Assembly (NCBI GenBank): GCA_040902445.1
Contig: JBBDXJ010000009.1
Location: 1-55,376 of the forward strand
DNA: 55,376 nucleotides
DNA from: Chryseosolibacter sp040902445
GTDB lineage: Bacteria > Bacteroidota > Bacteroidia > Cytophagales > Cyclobacteriaceae
Direction of reading: 5' to 3'
Positions 17,021 to 25,265 of the stretch are shown here, one piece after another. Numbering within the stretch: the first letter of the stretch is position 1; the number at the start of each line of letters is the position of its first letter. Made by a program: the position numbers and the translations under genes. The notes below the pieces were generated by a model, which was not told the DNA's origin, ran no database searches, and saw nothing but the letters and a program-made list of their open reading frames with translations.

Positions 17021-18316
17021 ATGAAACAAAAGGTTATCCTCATTGGCTTAAATGAACTCAATTTTGAGCTTATTGAAAAATATTGCGAAAAAGGATACTT
17101 GCCCAATTTCAAATCTCTTTTTTTGAACCATGGCTATAAACAAACCTCCTCAGAGACGGACCACAATCTCCTTGAACCGTGGATTCAGTGGGTTAGCATT
17201 CATACTGGGAAAATGTATGATGAGCATCAGGTGTTCAGATTAGGGGATATCGCTAATAGAACGGATCTAAAACAACTTTGGGAAATAGCCGAAGGAAAAG
17301 GACTAAGAGTTGGTGCAATTTCTCCATTTAACGCTAGAAACAATCTAAAAAACCCGGAATTTTTTGTTCCTGATCCATGGACACAAACCCCGCCCAGCGG
17401 AAACAACACACTTATAAGTCTATCCAAAGCAATTTCCTTCGCAGTTAACAACAATGCAAATAACAGACTTGGAATAAATTCTGCCATAGCCCTATTAAAA
17501 GGGTTTTTGAAGTTTGCGCCAGTCAAAAAATATTTTGACTACACAAGACTCGCTATTTTTAATTTGAAAAGAAAAGCCACTAAAGCTATTATACTGGATA
17601 ACTTGCTGGCGGACACTTTTATCAGCCTCTGGAAAAAAAACCAACCGGACTTTTCATCTCTGTTTCTTAATGGTGGCGCCCACATCCAACATCATTATAT
17701 GTTCAATTCGAAAGTTTATAATGGAAACCAGAAAAATCCGGAATGGTATTGCCCTTCTGGAGAAGATCCATTACTTGACATATTGAATGAGTATGACCAG
17801 ATTGTTAAAGAGGTCATGGGATTGGATTGCAGAGTATTTTTTGCGACGGGACTTCACCAAAAACCTCATACTGAAAATACGTTCTACTGGCGGTTGAACG
17901 ATCATGTTGCGTTTCTAAATAAGGTACCGGCAAAAGGAATTAAATCAGTAGTACCAAGAATGAGTCGAGACTTTTTAATAGTGGTCACAGATCAGGCTGC
18001 AGCAAATGAAATCGAAAAGCAACTGAACAGCATTTATTCTGTCTCCGATAATCAGAAAATATTTTCTGTAGATAATCGCGGCGGAAGTTTATTTGTGGAA
18101 TTGGTCTATCCTAACGATATCAAGAGCGGTTTTAGTATTAAAATAGGTAACAAACCCCTTGAGCTGGATTTCTCAGAATATGTGTCATTCGTAGCCATAA
18201 AAAATGGCGAACATCACAACATTGGATATTTTATTGATACGCTTAAAAAGTCTTCGGCCAGTGAGGAGATCAGAATAAAACAAGTATTTACAGAGATTGT
18301 AGACAGTTTTAATTGA
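17021..18316 (+). CDS. alkaline-phosphatase-fold protein with altered active site
   Basis: A 431-residue protein that resembles type I phosphodiesterase/nucleotide pyrophosphatase and related alkaline-phosphatase-fold enzymes. It begins VILIGLNELNFELIEKYCEKG, the equivalent of the usual G-(I/L)-D-G start; LEPWIQWVSIHTGK corresponds to the nucleophile region, and SSLFLNGGAHIQHHYM to the usual D-x-x-Q-H metal site. Several expected metal ligands seem changed (Asp to Asn/Glu in the first motif, Asp to Ala/Gly near the HIQHH motif, no SDHG motif). It has no signal peptide. It may be a transferase or a sensor of lipid-linked sugars in the polysaccharide locus. Function unknown. Confidence 0.62.
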   Translation: MKQKVILIGLNELNFELIEKYCEKGYLPNFKSLFLNHGYKQTSSETDHNLLEPWIQWVSIHTGKMYDEHQVFRLGDIANRTDLKQLWEIAEGKGLRVGAISPFNARNNLKNPEFFVPDPWTQTPPSGNNTLISLSKAISFAVNNNANNRLGINSAIALLKGFLKFAPVKKYFDYTRLAIFNLKRKATKAIILDNLLADTFISLWKKNQPDFSSLFLNGGAHIQHHYMFNSKVYNGNQKNPEWYCPSGEDPLLDILNEYDQIVKEVMGLDCRVFFATGLHQKPHTENTFYWRLNDHVAFLNKVPAKGIKSVVPRMSRDFLIVVTDQAAANEIEKQLNSIYSVSDNQKIFSVDNRGGSLFVELVYPNDIKSGFSIKIGNKPLELDFSEYVSFVAIKNGEHHNIGYFIDTLKKSSASEEIRIKQVFTEIVDSFN

Positions 18317-18376
18317 TTCATGAAGGGACCAGGAAAACTCTACCTATTAAAATATTCCTAATTTCATTTCTTTCCT

Positions 18377-18384
18377 TATTTTTG
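18377..18384 (+). promoter_or_regulatory. -7 promoter element TATTTTTG
   Basis: A perfect match to the Bacteroidota TAnnTTTG element, 19 bases before the WecA/MraY-type gene. No convincing -33 TTTG is seen at the right distance. It suggests that this gene is transcribed separately from the preceding polysaccharide block. Confidence 0.35.
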
Positions 18385-18403
18385 GCCTCTCAGACCCTGG
18401 ATT

Positions 18404-19465
18404 ATGGCCATACAGCTTGCCGCTGCTATAACCTCATTCGTAATTGCGTTCCTGATCGTACCGGTCATTATCAAATATTCGCTTAAGAGAAATTTGCTTG
18501 ACATTCCCGGACGTAGGAAGATCCACAAGAAGGTAACCCCTTCCATGGGCGGCATCGCTATATTTTGCGGGTTCTTCATCTCGTCACTAATCTGGCTCGA
18601 CGTTATGTGGAGCGAAATCAAGTTCATCCTCGTAGCCTTATTCGTAATTTTCTTTATCGGCGTAAGGGACGATCTCGTGCCGTTGAGGGCTATTCTCAAA
18701 CTCATTGGACAGATCCTCGCCGCAAGCCTCCTCGTTTTCCTCTTTGACCTTCGACTGGATTCCCTTTATGGAATCTTCGGCATCAACGACCTCCCCGATG
18801 GCATAAGCTACATCTTTACCATCTTCACCATTATCATTATCACCAATTCCTTCAACCTCATAGACGGCCTCGATGGCCTTGCGGGAACCATTGCCATCAT
18901 TTCCTTATTCTGCTTCGGAACCTGGTTCTATCTTATTGGCGACAACACCTTCGCGATCCTGTCTTACACAATGCTCGGGGCCATACTCGCCTTCCTGATC
19001 TTCAACTGGGAACCCTCCGAAGTGTTCATGGGAGACACCGGGGCACTGGTCATCGGTATGTTGCTCGCCATCCTCGCTATCCATTTCATCAATGTCAACT
19101 ATGAACTACCTCTGGATTCACCTTATAAATTTCACTCATCAATAGGAACAGCAGCCTGTTTTATCATTATTCCGCTTGTCGATACGTCAAGGATCATTAT
19201 TCTGCGACTGATAAAAGGCAAATCCCCCTTTAAACCAGACAAAAGCCATATTCACCATGCCATTATGCGCATGGGAAAAACACATAGCCAAACAACATTG
19301 ATCCTCGCCGGAACACACCTCTTTTATATCGCGATGGCTCTGACTCTTCATGAGCTCTCTGAACGTTATACACTTTTGGCCGTGTTCGGCCTTTCAATCG
19401 CGCTCAGTGTGACCCTTGACAGACTTATCCTGAAAAAACTGGATGTCAAGGAAGTTCCGGATTAA
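18404..19465 (+). CDS. wecA: undecaprenyl-phosphate sugar-1-phosphate transferase (WecA/MraY family)
   Basis: A 353-residue polytopic protein of the glycosyltransferase 4 family. Conserved signs are ITNSFNLIDGLDGLAG (the Mg2+ and catalytic Asp region), EPSEVFMGDTGALVIG and the cytosolic His motif KPDKSHIHHAI. Close to ten hydrophobic segments span the length. Such enzymes place GlcNAc-1-phosphate or a similar sugar on undecaprenyl phosphate and so start O-antigen or capsule units. The KSHIHH form fits WecA/TagO rather than MraY. It follows the locus closely and is the likely initiating enzyme. Confidence 0.87.
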   Translation: MAIQLAAAITSFVIAFLIVPVIIKYSLKRNLLDIPGRRKIHKKVTPSMGGIAIFCGFFISSLIWLDVMWSEIKFILVALFVIFFIGVRDDLVPLRAILKLIGQILAASLLVFLFDLRLDSLYGIFGINDLPDGISYIFTIFTIIIITNSFNLIDGLDGLAGTIAIISLFCFGTWFYLIGDNTFAILSYTMLGAILAFLIFNWEPSEVFMGDTGALVIGMLLAILAIHFINVNYELPLDSPYKFHSSIGTAACFIIIPLVDTSRIIILRLIKGKSPFKPDKSHIHHAIMRMGKTHSQTTLILAGTHLFYIAMALTLHELSERYTLLAVFGLSIALSVTLDRLILKKLDVKEVPD

Positions 19466-19623
19466 ATGCCCTCATGTTAGCACAGCTAAGGCTATAATAG
19501 CTGACTTACAATGCGCCTTAGCGGTTCCGGGCCAAAGTGTTTTACGTAGGCGTGCCTTTGCGTGACGCTTATTTTGGTCTCTGGAATTGGCCTCTTGCAC
19601 TACCGCATTCCCCCCAAAAACAC

Positions 19624-19631
19624 TATTTTTG
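19624..19631 (+). promoter_or_regulatory. -7 promoter element TATTTTTG upstream of pheS
   Basis: A TAnnTTTG match 16 bases before the pheS ATG at 19648. No TTTG lies at the usual -33 spacing. The same sequence falls inside an upstream in-frame extension of pheS, which supports reading that extension as non-coding leader. Confidence 0.35.
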
Positions 19632-19647
19632 CCCGTCACTTAGTACT

Positions 19648-20685
19648 ATGGAAATCCGGATTCAAAATCTTTTAAAAGAAGTCAAACAATTCGCCGCCGC
19701 TGACAAGCAAAGTCTGGAAACCTTCCGGCTGAAATATATCAGCAAAAAAGGAGCTATTGGCGAATTGTTTGACGAATTGAAACAGCTATCCGCGGACAAG
19801 AAAAAGGAAGCTGGAAAAATTCTCAATGACCTTAAAAAAGCTGCTGAAGAGAAATTTTCGGAAATGGCAAAGTCACTTGAAACGTCACAGGCAGGCAATG
19901 CTGATATCGATCTCACGTTACCGCCGGTTCCGAACAAGGCAGGCAACCTCCATCCGCTTTCTTTAACCAAATACCGCATCATTGAGATCTTTGAACGACT
20001 TGGATTTAATGTTGCCGACGGGCCGGAAATTGAAGACGACTGGCATAATTTTTCCGCGCTCAATTTTCCGCCCAACCACCCGGCGAGGGAAATGCAGGAT
20101 ACTTTCTTTATCGAAAAGACTAATAAAGAAGGCGGTGATGTACTTCTGAGGACACATACTTCCAATGTGCAGATCAGATTGCTGCAGAATCAAAAGCCAC
20201 CAGTGCGCGCCATCATGCCTGGAAGAGTTTACAGGAATGAAGCTATCTCTGCCAGGGCACACTGCTTCTTCCACCAGGTTGAAGGTTTATACCTTGACCG
20301 GAATGTAAGCTTCGCCGATCTCAAACAAACACTGTTTCACTTTGCAAAAGAAATGTATGGCAAAGATATCCAGCTGAGGTTGCGGCCCTCCTTCTTCCCT
20401 TTTACCGAACCGAGTGCAGAGATCGACGTCACCTGCCTGATCTGCAAGGGAGAAGGCTGTGTGGTGTGCAAACGCAGTGGCTGGGTTGAAATCGCGGGCG
20501 CTGGTATGGTGCATCCAAACGTGCTGCGCAATTGTGGTGTAGATCCCGAGGAATTCACAGGCTTTGCTTTTGGTATGGGCATCGAACGCGTAACACAATT
20601 GCGTTATCAGGTAAATGATCTCAGGTTGTATTCGGAAAACGATATCCGTTTTCTCCGCCAGTTTCAAAGCGAAGGGATTGTATGA
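19648..20685 (+). CDS. pheS: phenylalanine--tRNA ligase alpha subunit
   Basis: Charges tRNA-Phe with phenylalanine, together with PheT (not in this window). The N-terminal ~90 residues form the helical coiled-coil arm. The catalytic class II core has motif 2 around HCFFHQVEGLYLDRNVSF, RPSFFPFTEPSAEIDV and GAGMVHPNVL, and motif 3 FGMGIERVTQLRY. The frame is open from 19537, but the first 37 residues do not resemble the family and include a promoter element, so I start at ATG 19648, giving 345 residues, the usual length. The stop overlaps the next start (ATGA). Confidence 0.95.
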   Translation: MEIRIQNLLKEVKQFAAADKQSLETFRLKYISKKGAIGELFDELKQLSADKKKEAGKILNDLKKAAEEKFSEMAKSLETSQAGNADIDLTLPPVPNKAGNLHPLSLTKYRIIEIFERLGFNVADGPEIEDDWHNFSALNFPPNHPAREMQDTFFIEKTNKEGGDVLLRTHTSNVQIRLLQNQKPPVRAIMPGRVYRNEAISARAHCFFHQVEGLYLDRNVSFADLKQTLFHFAKEMYGKDIQLRLRPSFFPFTEPSAEIDVTCLICKGEGCVVCKRSGWVEIAGAGMVHPNVLRNCGVDPEEFTGFAFGMGIERVTQLRYQVNDLRLYSENDIRFLRQFQSEGIV

Positions 20686-21533
20686 TCAACAGGATAAGAA
20701 AAATAGCAGTCATAGGTTCCGGAACGATGGGCCAGGGTATCGCACAGGTGTGCGCGGCCGCCGGATACCAGGTACTTTTATACGATATCCAATCCGCACT
20801 TATCAAAGATGCCATTGTACGCCTTCGAAAAAATCTGGAATCGCTGGTAGAGAAAAAGAAAATCACCTCACAGGAATCAGAGGGAATCGTTAACAGGATC
20901 ACCTCAGTCAGCGATTTCAGACAACTTCAGGTCGACCTCGTAATTGAAGCGGTGATCGAAAATCTCGAGGTGAAACAAAAGATCTTTCAGGAGATTGAAA
21001 AACTAAATGATAAGGATTGTATTCTGACTACAAATACTTCCTCGATTCCTGTCACGCGCATCGGTGCGGCGCTTAAACATCCAAACCGGTTCGCAGGTTT
21101 GCATTTCTTTAATCCCGCCCCGGTCATGAAGCTCGTGGAAGTGATACGCGGGGCATCCACCTCGCAAGCTACCATTCAGGTGTTAATGGACTTTTCCACA
21201 CAGCTGAACAAACAATGCGTACTCGCACAAGATTCCCCTGGCTTTATCGTTAACCGGGTAGCAAGGCATTTTTACCTGGAACCGTTGAAGATCGTTGAAG
21301 AACAAACAGCAGACTTCAGGACGGTTGATGCGCTTATGAAATCCACCGGATTCAAGATGGGACCGTTTGAACTCATGGACTTCATCGGAATTGACGTCAA
21401 TTTCTCTGTCACACAGTCGATGTACAATTCGTTTCACCAGGAACCAAAATTCCGTCCGAGCAGGATCCAGCAACAAAAGGTTGATGCAGGACACCTGGGC
21501 AGGAAGACGGGCAGGGGGTTTTACGAGTACTGA
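20682..21533 (+). CDS. 3-hydroxyacyl-CoA (3-hydroxybutyryl-CoA) dehydrogenase
   Basis: Oxidises L-3-hydroxyacyl-CoA with NAD+ in fatty-acid or butanoate metabolism. It has 283 residues: the Rossmann domain begins AVIGSGTMGQGIAQVCAAAG, with NTSSIPVTRIG, the catalytic-His segment GLHFFNPAPVMKLVEV and the domain-border motif DSPGFIVNRV; the C-terminal all-helical 3HCDH domain ends in a GRKTGRGFYEY tail. Length and motifs fit the single-domain Hbd/PaaH type. Its ATG overlaps the pheS stop codon, so the two are co-transcribed although functionally unrelated. Confidence 0.92.
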   Translation: MINRIRKIAVIGSGTMGQGIAQVCAAAGYQVLLYDIQSALIKDAIVRLRKNLESLVEKKKITSQESEGIVNRITSVSDFRQLQVDLVIEAVIENLEVKQKIFQEIEKLNDKDCILTTNTSSIPVTRIGAALKHPNRFAGLHFFNPAPVMKLVEVIRGASTSQATIQVLMDFSTQLNKQCVLAQDSPGFIVNRVARHFYLEPLKIVEEQTADFRTVDALMKSTGFKMGPFELMDFIGIDVNFSVTQSMYNSFHQEPKFRPSRIQQQKVDAGHLGRKTGRGFYEY

Positions 21534-21558
21534 GTTTCGAAAGGTTTGAAAGTCTGAA

Positions 21559-21589
21559 AGGTTGCCGGTTGCCAGTTGCCGGTTGCCAG
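21559..21589. repeat. GTTGCC-type interspersed repeat
   Basis: Alternating GTTGCCGGTT and GTTGCCAGTT units, three to four in a row. Related sequence in the opposite orientation follows the next gene at 22200-22228 and forms an inverted pair between purN and the cyclase gene at 30415-30458. All copies are intergenic. Confidence 0.6.
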
Positions 21590-21672
21590 TTTGTGCATGT
21601 TTATTTAAGTGCGGGCTTTACGGATAGCGTATTGTGAAAAGTTGAGAGGTTTGAAAGGTAAAAAGGAAATAA

Positions 21673-21696
21673 GGGCATAGGGGCATAGGGGCATAA
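21673..21696 (+). repeat. three tandem copies of GGGCATAG
   Basis: An 8-base unit repeated at 21673, 21681 and 21689; the last copy ends in A and provides the first base of the start codon of the lipoprotein gene. This is a low-complexity repeat just upstream of translation; its length could vary between strains. Confidence 0.6.
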
Positions 21697-22133
21697 TGGA
21701 AATGAAAAAAATATTCATTTATATAATGATCTTGGGATTGGCGGGATGTGAGCCTGACCTGAGTGATGACCCGATTCCATGGCAACCATTTGACGTCATT
21801 AATATAAATTTAAATTTACCGGAATATATAGAAGTAAAAAAGGATGGTGGAAGCATGTATCTTGATGGCGGCGTTCGGGGCATTATTCTGTATCGGCAGA
21901 ATGTTTCCAATTATTTAGCATACGAACAGAACTGTTCATTTCAGCCAAACAGCGCATGCGCAACGGTACAGATACACGACTCCACCCTCTTTATGTTTTG
22001 TGCTTGCTGTTCCTCCTCTTTTGATTTCAACACGGGATTGCCCACTGGCGGAACAGCCTGGAGGCCCTTGCGCCAATACGCGACTTCCCTGGACGGCTCA
22101 ACCCTTATCATCACCGATCAGATCGTCGAGTGA
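21696..22133 (+). CDS. Rieske-like lipoprotein lacking the histidine ligands
   Basis: A 145-residue secreted lipoprotein: hydrophobic start, lipobox LGLAGC with Cys18. The rest resembles a small Rieske domain. The first ligand box reads NCSF where C-x-H is expected (Cys80, Phe82), and the second reads CACCSSSFD where C-P-x-H-G-S-x-F-D is expected (Cys102, Cys105 in place of His). The following TGLPTGGTAWRPLRQY matches the G-x-x-GPA-x-x-PL tail of Rieske proteins. Both histidine ligands appear lost, so a normal 2Fe-2S Rieske cluster is unlikely. ATG 21702 is an alternative start. Function unknown; it stands alone between an interspersed repeat and the convergent moxR. Confidence 0.65.
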   Translation: MEMKKIFIYIMILGLAGCEPDLSDDPIPWQPFDVININLNLPEYIEVKKDGGSMYLDGGVRGIILYRQNVSNYLAYEQNCSFQPNSACATVQIHDSTLFMFCACCSSSFDFNTGLPTGGTAWRPLRQYATSLDGSTLIITDQIVE

Positions 22134-22199
22134 TCGGTGAAGCAATACTGCAATATTATTCGGTGATGTGCTCTGTGCTGGCCGTGGTCCGCGAATAAC

Positions 22200-22228
22200 A
22201 GGCAACCGGAAACCGGCAACTGGCAACC
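22200..22228. repeat. GGCAACC-type repeat, inverse of the 21559 copy
   Basis: Contains GGCAACCGGAAACCGGCAAC followed by TGGCAACC, the reverse complement of the GTTGCC units at 21559. It lies between the convergent lipoprotein and moxR genes, with a T run next to it that could help termination of the lipoprotein transcript. Confidence 0.5.
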
Positions 22229-22231
22229 TTT

Positions 22232-23200
22232 TTACGCCATCAATTTATTGATCACATCATCGACACTGATGCCCTCCGCCTCGGCCTTGAAATTACGGAC
22301 GATGCGATGACGTAAAACAGGTTTTGCGATCGCCTGGACATCTTCGATGTCCGGAGAATATTTTCCGTTCAGAAGTGCGTTGCATTTTGCGCCCATCACC
22401 AGATATTGTGAGGCTCTCGGACCAGCACCCCATTCAAGGTATTCATTGGCTACGGAAGAGCCGCCATTCACGCCCGGCCTGGATTTGTTGGCCAAACCCA
22501 CGGCATATTCTATGACATTATCAGGAACCGGTACTCTGCGCACGAGATGCTGAAAAGTTGCGATCTCCTGACCGGTAAGTATTTTATTTACTGTAAATGT
22601 TTCATCGGAGGTCGTTGCTTTCACAACATCCACTTCATCCTTAAAGGCCGGATAGGTCAGCAAGATATTAAACATGAACCGGTCGAGCTGCGCTTCGGGT
22701 AAAGGATAAGTTCCTTCCTGTTCAATCGGGTTCTGTGTAGCAAGTACAAAGAAAGGTCTTGGCAATTCATATCGCATACCGGCAATAGTAACTGAATATT
22801 CCTGCATGGATTCAAGCAGGGCTGCCTGCGTTTTCGGCGGCGTGCGGTTGATCTCGTCTGCCAAAACAATATTGGCAAACACTGGTCCCTTCACGAATTT
22901 GAAATTTCTTTCTTTATCCATCGTCTCTGCGCCTACAATGTCGGAGGGCATCAGGTCGGGAGTGAACTGGATTCTCTTGAATTGAAGGTCGAGTGCGGTA
23001 GCAATAGTGTGCACGAGCAGCGTTTTCGCCAGTCCCGGCACACCGATCAACAGGGAATGGCCCTGACAAAAGATCGCAGTAAGCACCTGCCTCACAACTG
23101 CATCCTGCCCGATAACGATTTTCGAAATTTCCGCTTTGAGATCCTGATAAGAAGTGGCCAAAGCATTGGCTGCCTCGACCTCTGTTGAAAATTTAGTCAT
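22232..23200 (-). CDS. moxR: MoxR-family AAA+ ATPase
   Basis: A 322-residue MoxR-type ATPase. It shows Walker A GVPGLAKT (about residues 58-65), Walker B VLADEINRTPPKTQAALLE (about 111-129), sensor 1 FVLATQNPIEQEGTYPLPEA, then the C-terminal lid domain. MoxR ATPases act as chaperones in assembling enzyme or cell-surface complexes. Usually a DUF58 gene and von Willebrand-domain genes follow; here none does, since the next gene downstream is on the other strand. It is 54 bases downstream of a small membrane protein gene on the same strand. Confidence 0.92.
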   Translation of the reverse strand: MTKFSTEVEAANALATSYQDLKAEISKIVIGQDAVVRQVLTAIFCQGHSLLIGVPGLAKTLLVHTIATALDLQFKRIQFTPDLMPSDIVGAETMDKERNFKFVKGPVFANIVLADEINRTPPKTQAALLESMQEYSVTIAGMRYELPRPFFVLATQNPIEQEGTYPLPEAQLDRFMFNILLTYPAFKDEVDVVKATTSDETFTVNKILTGQEIATFQHLVRRVPVPDNVIEYAVGLANKSRPGVNGGSSVANEYLEWGAGPRASQYLVMGAKCNALLNGKYSPDIEDVQAIAKPVLRHRIVRNFKAEAEGISVDDVINKLMA

Positions 23201-23254
23201 GTATAGTTATTTTGCCTTTCGCTTCCTTTAAAGTTTTCAAACGAATTACAGGGG

Positions 23255-23680
23255 CTAAAGTTCTTCACCCAGACGTTCTACTTTTGTAATAAAATATTTG
23301 GTATCCCCCCGCCAGGGGAATAATGCATATCGGGATACATAATGAAGATTTACACGTTCTCCACTCAAAGCCACCGTTTGAAGATCCTGTATCACCTGCT
23401 CATCTGTGGCTGACACTGAAAAATCAAAAGCCTCCATTATCGGGTTCGCTCCCTTAAAAGCGCCAAATGTTTGAACATTCAGCTGCCCTTCGTAGGTCTT
23501 AAATATCATCCCTTTTTTGCTGATCCTAAGTACCGTTCCAGCCCGTACTCCTTCATCATAAACACCCCAGTAAGCGAGGCAAAGAAAGGCAATAGCCAGT
23601 ATAACCGCAGCTACCATGGTGATTTTAATTACCCTGCGCGTGGTTTGGGCAATCCGCGCTCCAAAAGTCTGGTACTGCAT
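23255..23680 (-). CDS. small membrane-anchored hypothetical protein
   Basis: About 141 residues from ATG 23680: a basic start (ARIAQTTRRVIKI), one membrane helix (TMVAAVILAIAFLCLAYWGV) and an outward-facing domain with EGVRAGTVLRISKKGMIFKT and a C-terminal RVNLHYVSRYALFPWRGDTK. The outside part looks like a small beta domain conserved in Bacteroidota; I know no function. The frame extends to ATG 23713, adding 11 residues. Probably co-transcribed with moxR downstream. Confidence 0.7.
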   Translation of the reverse strand: MQYQTFGARIAQTTRRVIKITMVAAVILAIAFLCLAYWGVYDEGVRAGTVLRISKKGMIFKTYEGQLNVQTFGAFKGANPIMEAFDFSVSATDEQVIQDLQTVALSGERVNLHYVSRYALFPWRGDTKYFITKVERLGEEL

Positions 23681-23769
23681 GATTAATGGGATTTCACTAA
23701 AATAAGAAAACAATCATAAAGCAGAAAGCTAACTGCAGAAGCGGTTGTGGACTGTCGACCAAGGACTTT

Positions 23770-24324
23770 TCAGACCGTCATGATCTCTGCCTCCTTTTTC
23801 TTCATTTGCGCATCGATCTTGCTGATATATTCATCTGTGAGCTTCTGTACTGTATCTTCAGCGCGTTTTACATTATCTTCCGATACGCCTTTGACCTTTT
23901 TTAAATGTTCATTGGTCTCCTTCCGGATGTTTCTGACGCTGACCCGTCCGTGTTCACATTCGTGGCCGACCTGTTTCACTAGTTGTCTTCTGCGCTCTTC
24001 CGTGAGCATCGGTATATTGATAATGATTTGCTGCCCGTCATTCTGGGGATTCAGACCCAGATTGGACGTTAAGATCGCTTTTTCAATTTCAGGAATAATA
24101 CCTTTTTCCCACGGCCTTATAAATATACTTCGGGCATCTGGAGTAGTCATTGATGCTACCTGGTTGAGGGGTGTCATTGCCCCGTAGTAAGAAACCATGA
24201 CGCCATCAAGCATGGCGGGGTTTGCTTTACCCGCGCGGATCTTGGTTAGCTCGGAAGCCAGATGATTCAGCGCTTTTGACATCAGGTCTTTGGCTTCATC
24301 CAGATATAGATCAAGTTCGTCCAT
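23770..24324 (-). CDS. frr: ribosome recycling factor
   Basis: Splits the post-termination ribosome together with EF-G. The 184-residue protein has the family's full length and motifs: LTKIRAGKANPAMLDGVMVS near residue 25, YYGAMTPLNQVASMTTPDAR, and the C-terminal helical arm with DEYISKIDAQMKKKEAEIMT. It follows pyrH on the same strand, the usual pyrH-frr order in bacteria, separated here by 120 bases that contain a strong inverted repeat. Confidence 0.96.
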   Translation of the reverse strand: MDELDLYLDEAKDLMSKALNHLASELTKIRAGKANPAMLDGVMVSYYGAMTPLNQVASMTTPDARSIFIRPWEKGIIPEIEKAILTSNLGLNPQNDGQQIIINIPMLTEERRRQLVKQVGHECEHGRVSVRNIRKETNEHLKKVKGVSEDNVKRAEDTVQKLTDEYISKIDAQMKKKEAEIMTV

Positions 24325-24378
24325 AAGGTGAAATGATTACAGTAAATATAGATATTGTTGCTTATCCTTTCCATCCGC

Positions 24379-24411
24379 CTTGGGAAAAACCCAGACGTCT
24401 TTTTTCCCAAG
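24379..24411. promoter_or_regulatory. 10-bp inverted repeat between pyrH and frr
   Basis: CTTGGGAAAA at 24379-24388 and TTTTCCCAAG at 24402-24411 are perfect reverse complements separated by 13 bases. In RNA from either strand this forms a stem flanked by A and U runs. Its position between two genes read on the minus strand fits an attenuator, processing site or partial terminator that would set frr expression below pyrH. Confidence 0.5.
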
Positions 24412-24444
24412 AACGTTCCAGCCGCATGAACGGACTTTCAGCTT

Positions 24445-25155
24445 TCAGCTTATAAGGGTTCCGGCTTTGCCTCCTTTAACGATCTTCAACAGATTGCCTT
24501 TTTTGTTCATATCGAAAACAATGATCGGTAATTTGTTCTCCATGCACAGCGTAAAGGCCGTCATATCCATGATGTTGAGATTTTTTTCGTACGCTTCCTG
24601 AAACGAAAGGCTTTCGAAGCGAGTGGCATCGGGAAATTTCTCGGGGTCGGCCGAATAGACACCGTCCACCCGTGTCCCCTTCAGCACAACATTGCATTGT
24701 GTTTCAATAGCTCTTAAACTCGCCGTTGAATCGGTAGTAAAATACGGATTACCGATTCCTGCGCCAAAGATGACAATTCTTCCTTTTTCAAGGTGGCGAA
24801 TAGCTCTGCGCCGGATAAATGGTTCGCACACCTGCTCCATGTTGATTCCAGACATCAAGCGGGTATATAATCCGTGTCGCTCCAGGGCGCTTTGCAAAGC
24901 CATGGCGTTGATCACGGTAGCCAGCATTCCCATGTAATCACCCTGAACCCTGTCAATCCCAAGGGCTTCAGCCTGCCCTCCTCTGAATATATTTCCACCT
25001 CCTATAACAATAGCAATTTCAACACCTTCCTGCCTGACTGCCTTGATCTCATCGCAATATTGTTCCAACATCGCAGGGTTGATGTTGGTACTTTTTGATG
25101 ATCCCTGCAACGATTCACCACTGACCTTAAGCAGAATGCGTTTGTATTTACTCAT
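24445..25155 (-). CDS. pyrH: UMP kinase
   Basis: Phosphorylates UMP to UDP in pyrimidine nucleotide synthesis. The 236-residue amino-acid-kinase-fold protein begins KYKRILLKVSGESLQG, the PyrH signature, and has VIGGGNIFRGG (about residues 50-60), DYMGMLATVINAMALQSALE, and VVLKGTRVDGVYSADP. The length is normal. It lies upstream of frr on the same strand. Confidence 0.96.
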   Translation of the reverse strand: MSKYKRILLKVSGESLQGSSKSTNINPAMLEQYCDEIKAVRQEGVEIAIVIGGGNIFRGGQAEALGIDRVQGDYMGMLATVINAMALQSALERHGLYTRLMSGINMEQVCEPFIRRRAIRHLEKGRIVIFGAGIGNPYFTTDSTASLRAIETQCNVVLKGTRVDGVYSADPEKFPDATRFESLSFQEAYEKNLNIMDMTAFTLCMENKLPIIVFDMNKKGNLLKIVKGGKAGTLIS

Positions 25156-25233
25156 AGATTTTTTAACAACATTTTCCCGGTTTTAAGCTAATTTCGGCTG
25201 AGTACAGCATCCAATCTTTCTAAACAAATTGTG

Positions 25234-25241
25234 CAAATATA
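25234..25241 (-). promoter_or_regulatory. -7 promoter element TATATTTG for pyrH-frr
   Basis: On the minus strand the bases read TATATTTG, a perfect TAnnTTTG match, 78 bases before the pyrH ATG. There is no clear TTTG at the -33 position. Confidence 0.4.
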
Positions 25242-25265
25242 GGGAAGTAATAAAATTACGGGAGA

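Noticed and set aside
1..18316. The whole polysaccharide locus as a genomic island with attachment sites
   Set aside because: It is visibly richer in A and T than the following genes, but I found no integrase, tRNA or flanking repeats, and the left end is outside the window.
19537..19647. An in-frame N-terminal extension of pheS by 37 residues
   Set aside because: The extension has no resemblance to PheS, contains a promoter element and lengthens the protein beyond the usual size.
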